A stretch of DNA of 23,013 bases from Mesostigma viride. Taxonomy: Eukaryota; Streptophyta; Mesostigmatophyceae; Mesostigmatales; Mesostigmataceae. Below, one piece after another: positions 20,050 to 23,013 of the stretch (position 1 is the first letter of the stretch; each line of letters starts with the position of its first letter). The stretch spans positions 35,001 through 58,013 of the forward strand of contig RPFO01002308.1 of the NCBI GenBank assembly GCA_009746045.1, written 5' to 3'. The position numbers and the translations under genes are program-made. Below the pieces are notes generated by a model. That model worked only from the letters and a program-made list of their open reading frames with translations, was not told the DNA's origin and searched no databases.

Positions 20050-20717
20050 ATTCCCACGTCCGGTAAGGAGCGAGGCGCGATCCGAGATATCTCCACGGCA
20101 CACCAGTGGCGACTGGACAAAAAGGGCGAGCAGGTCGAGGTGGTTCAGCTCAGGCGTTTTTCATGCTTCAGTTGTGCGGAGTGCCGAGAGGGCAAGTGGA
20201 GGACATGCCCAAAGGATTGGAGCAGCTCGTCGTGGACTGTAAAACTCCAGGCGAGTAAGTCGCGGAACCCCACGCGATATCCGGGAACCCGCCTGAACCA
20301 CCTTCAAACGGCAAGAAACGAGTTGGGGCGTGGTTTGCAGGAGGGGGAGGCCGTCGCAGTCGCATCTGAGAGGGGGCACAAGGACCATGTGCCCGACCAC
20401 CCGTACTGGTTGGCGAAAGTTGTTCGAGTCGCCCACCAACTCGACAAGGATGAGTGTTTAAACAAACATACCGGGGGGGGGGCGAGGTTTTTAAGAAAGG
20501 CAACTGGGTAATGTACGTAAAATACTTCGAGAGGTGCTCCTCCTCCGGATCGGACGCCCGACGCTTCTTCTGGAACCCAGACGACCGAGAACCCTTAACT
20601 GCAATCGTGTGCTACCTGAGCGTCGCAAAGGTCACGAAGGGCAAGTGGGAAGGACATCCGGACAACACGCGACAGGGCTGGTTCACAATTGCGAAGAAGG
20701 TGGACGCCGAAATTACG
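20050..20717 (+). CDS. DDE transposase-like gene, exon 3 (C-terminal part)
   Basis: Begins IPTSGKERGAIRDIS after the phase-0 acceptor. It contains a cysteine cluster, FSCFSCAECREGKWRTC (about 20155-20210), then a basic region and AVASERGHKDHVPDHPYWLAKVV. The frame moves from 1 to 3 across the G10 run at 20473-20482, then continues as GEVFKKGNWVMYVKYFERC ... RRFFWNPDD ... WFTIAKKVDAEI. The Cys cluster and a C-terminal 'GNWVMVxYFER' segment after the core suit the same uncharacterised family, and both reading-frame pieces are needed. At 20717 there is a donor-like ACG|GTACGT. Without splicing, the frame runs to a stop at 20868-20870. The 3' end of the gene is unresolved. With one base added at each of the four breaks, the three exons total 864 codons. 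Confidence 0.65.
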
Positions 20718-21030
20718 GTACGTCATTCCAAACATAACTGTGTAAAATTGGTGTTTGTATGTCCCGTGTGTTTTTTTGTCGACGGTCGTTCACCTTACTA
20801 CTACATTACATACGGGGCAATGGCAGCCTATACTTTAGCTTGGCTGAATGGCGCAGTTCGCATGTCTTAATTTCTCAAAGCCAACGGCCGTTGGACTTAC
20901 GAAACTGGACAAGTGCCAAGTGCGGATTGGGTACTATTATTGTTGAGGATGACCAGTTGTGTTTATATATTTTTGCATGGTGGCGGATGACTTGGCGTGT
21001 TGTTGCATTTTTACATACGGGTGTATGTAG
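20718..21030 (+). other. Probable intron 3 or 3' flank
   Basis: It starts with GTACGT, in phase 0 like the other two donors. Sequence character changes here: AT-richer, with a CCAACGGCCGTTGG module at 20881-20894 followed by ACTTACGAAACTGG, as in the other introns. One possible acceptor is TGTATGTAG at 21022-21030, which would add only nine codons (stop 21058-21060) made of telomere-like sequence. That pairing is weak; a truncated gene is as likely. Confidence 0.45.
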
Positions 21031-21031
21031 G

Positions 21032-21076
21032 CCTTAAACCCTAAACCCCTACACTCCTAAACCATGTTTACCCTTA
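21032..21076 (+). repeat. Short degenerate telomere-like (CCCTAAA) stretch
   Basis: AAACCCTAAACCC at 21036-21048 is a perfect run of about two plant-type telomere units. Degenerate units flank it (CCTTAAA, CTACACTCCTAAACC, and TACCCTTA nearby). It marks the junction between the gene and the G/T-rich array. It could be an interstitial telomere remnant or, as a single site, a plant telo-box. Confidence 0.6.
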
Positions 21077-22169
21077 TATGGGTGTGTGTTGGGTGAATGT
21101 TGGGTATGTGTGTTGCGGCGTGTGTGTTGTGTGTGTGTTGGGTGCATTCATAAAGGTGTGGGGGGTGTAGGGTGTGTGCAAAGTGTCTTGTGTGTTGATG
21201 TTGGGTGTGGGGGGGGGGAGGTACATGTGTGTTGTGTGTGTCTTAGTAGGTGTGTTGTGTGTGTGACTTAGGTGTGTGTGTTGTTTGTGTTGGATATGTG
21301 TTGTGTGTGTGTGTGTGTGTGTGTAGGGTGTCTTGTGTGTTGGTGTCTTGTTTTTAGTAGGTGTTGGGTGTGTGTATGTCGGGTGCAAACATAGTGTGTG
21401 TGTGTGTGTGTTCGGTATGTGTGTTGGGTGTTTTTGTGTGTGTTGTGTGTGTTGGGGCGTGTGTGTGTGCTCTGTGTATGTATGTTGTGTGTGTGTGTGT
21501 GTGTGTTGGGGCGTGTGCCTGTGTGTGTTGTGTGCATGTTAATTGTCATGTATTGGTGTTGAGTGTGTGGGGGGGATGGACGTGTGTGTTGTGTGTGACT
21601 TAGGTGTGTTATGTGTGTGTTGTGTGTGACTTAAGTGTCTTTTGTGTGTGTTGTGTGTGTTGGATGTGTGGTGTGGGTGTGTGGGTGTGGGTGTGTGGGT
21701 GTGGGGGGGGGGTGCCAAGTGTCTTGTGTGTTGGTATTGGGTGTGTGTGGGGGGGGTACGTGTGTGTTGTGTGTGACTTAGGTGTGTTTTGTGTGTGTTG
21801 TGTGTGATTGACCTAGGTGTGTGTTGCGTGTGTGTGTATGTGTTGTGTGGTGTGTTGTTTGCATGTTAATTGTCATGTGTTGGTGTTGTGGGGGGGGGGA
21901 TGTACGTGTACGTGTGTTGTGTGTGGTGTCTTATTTTTAGGTGTTGGTGTGTGTGTCGTGGGTGCAAACATTGTTGTGTGTGTGTGTTAAGTGTGTGTTG
22001 GGTGTCTTGTGTCTTGGTGTCTTATTTTTAGGTGTTGGGTGTGTGTCGTGGGTGCAAACATTGTGTGTGTGTGTGTGTGTGTTGGGTGTGTGTTGGGTGT
22101 CTTGTGTGTTGGTGTCTTGTTTTTAGTAGGTGTTGTGTGTGCGTGTTTTCGGTATGTGTGTTGGGTTGT

Positions 22170-22443
22170 GTGTGTGTGGTGTGTGTTTGGGTGTTGTTGT
22201 GTGTGCAGTGTTGGGGAATGTGTGTGTGTGTTGGGGCATGTGTGTGTGTGTTGGGGCATGTGTGTCAGTGTGTGTTGTGGCATGTTAATTGTCATGTGTT
22301 GGTGTTGTGTGTGTGGGGGGGGGATGTACGTGTGTGTTGTGTGTTACTTAGGTGTGTTCTGTGTGTGTTGGTGTGTGTGATTGTGTGTCTTGGGTGTGTG
22401 TTGGGTGTCTTGTGTGTTGGTGTCTTGTTTTTAGTAGGTGTTG
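22170..22443 (+). repeat. About 270-bp segment duplicated at a 480-bp offset
   Basis: The order GTGTGGTGTGTGTTTGGGTG, module C, GCATGTTAATTGTCATG, G-run, TACTTAGGTGTGTTCTG and TCTTGTTTTTAG recurs from about 22648 to 22920. Landmark offsets are 479 (module C), 480 (module A) and 467 (GGGTGCAAACA). Confidence 0.8.
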
Positions 22444-22647
22444 GGTGTGGGTGTACGTTGGGTGCAAACATAGTGTGTGTGTGTGTGTGTGTGTCGGGTA
22501 TGTGTGTTGTGTGTCTTTTGTGTGTGTTGTGTGTGTTGGGGCGTGTGTGTGTGTGTGTGTTGTGTGCATGTCAACTTTCTTGTGTTGCATGGTGTTGTGT
22601 GTGTGTGGGGGGGGTACATGTGTGTTGTGTGTGACTTAGGTGTGTTC

Positions 22648-22937
22648 TGTGTGTGTGGTGTGTGTTTGGGTGTTGTTGTGTGTGCAGTGTTGGGAATGTG
22701 TGTGTGTGTTGGGGCATGTGTGTGTGTGTTGGGGCATGTGTGTCAGTGTGTGTGTTGTGGCATGTTAATTGTCATGTGTTGGTGTGTTGTGGGGGGGGGG
22801 GATGTACGTGTGTGTTGTGTGTTACTTAGGTGTGTTCTGTGTGTGTTGCATGGGTGTGTGTGTGTTGGGTGTGTGTTGGCTGTCTTGTGTGTTGGTGTCT
22901 TGTTTTTAGGTGTTGGTGTGTGTCTTGGGTGCAAACA
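22648..22937 (+). repeat. Second copy of the 480-bp-offset duplication
   Basis: Partner of 22170-22443. It differs by small indels in the TG tracts and by TTGCATGGGTG in place of TTGGTGTGTGTGATTG. The array ends shortly after, and 22976-23013 is ordinary mixed sequence with no feature I can support. Confidence 0.8.
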
Positions 22938-23013
22938 TAGCGTGTGTGTGTTGGGTGTGTTGTTCGTGTGTGTGTGAAAATGTAGAAAATTGTTATGTTT
23001 GACGATAAGTCAT

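Larger units (their letters stand above)
21081..22975 (+). repeat. G/T-rich nested minisatellite array
   Basis: About 1.9 kb is almost only G and T on the + strand, built of TG microsatellite tracts (for example about 21302-21325 and 22470-22495) and recurring modules. Module A has GCATGTTAATTGTCATG at 21534, 21861, 22280 and 22760, followed by a G7-G11 run and GTACGTGTGTGTTGTGTG. Module B has TCTTGTTTTTAG ... GGGTGCAAACA at 21381, 21960, 22050, 22460 and 22927. Module C, GCAGTGTTGGG(G)AATGTG plus TTGGGGCATGTG twice, occurs at 22205 and 22684. Open frames on both strands rich in Val/Cys/Gly or Thr/His are by-products. Confidence 0.93.

Noticed and set aside
18136-20482. Programmed -1 ribosomal frameshifting as the explanation of the four frame changes.
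   Set aside because: Four programmed sites in one protein would be unprecedented to my knowledge, and there is no clear downstream pseudoknot. Homopolymer length error or decay explains the same pattern more simply.
21074-22977. Val/Cys-rich plus-strand and Thr/His-rich minus-strand open frames.
   Set aside because: They are translations of G/T-rich minisatellites and change with every small indel between modules.

Overview
This window is eukaryotic nuclear DNA and most of it is repeats. Three things point to a eukaryote: a large G-rich satellite with higher-order structure, a gene with canonical GT...AG introns, and a short plant-type telomere-like stretch (AAACCCTAAACCC, 21036-21048). The coding DNA is GC-rich with a strong C/G preference at third positions. 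An alga or similar plant-lineage organism is my best guess. I cannot place the species.

Layout. (1) 1-15260: a tandem satellite of about 460 monomers of 27-31 bp. Each monomer has the core GGCATGCATAAATACC followed by a run of 5-10 G. Eleven copies of an unrelated 190-191 bp element interrupt the array and give a higher-order period of about 1.37 kb. A twelfth, diverged copy lies just outside the array. (2) 15260-17080: mostly unique DNA with a cluster of GGCGCC-centred dyads, a TATA/B-box/T-run combination that may be a Pol III unit, and an AT-rich stretch. (3) 17080-17640: nine exact-period 62-bp repeats, each carrying the 14-bp palindrome CCAACGGCCGTTGG. (4) 17693-20717 (+): one spliced gene in three recognisable exons for a large protein with a DDE/RNase H-like core, probably a transposase or a domesticated relative. 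Its frame is broken four times, always in the -1 sense, and three of the four breaks lie in G-rich or poly-G runs. The introns carry the same palindrome as the upstream satellite. (5) 21031-21080: degenerate telomere-like sequence. (6) 21081-22975: a 1.9-kb G/T-rich array of nested minisatellites, then about 38 bp of ordinary sequence.

No set of genes works together here; there is one recognisable gene. The interest lies in the repeats. The satellite has two linked higher-order subfamilies whose length differences track the copy number of an internal dimer block. A directional palindrome module is confined to non-coding DNA and shared between a satellite and every intron of the gene. The long open frames across 1-15200 (minus strand), 17034-17663 and 21080-22980 arise from repeats lacking stop codons and are not annotated as genes.
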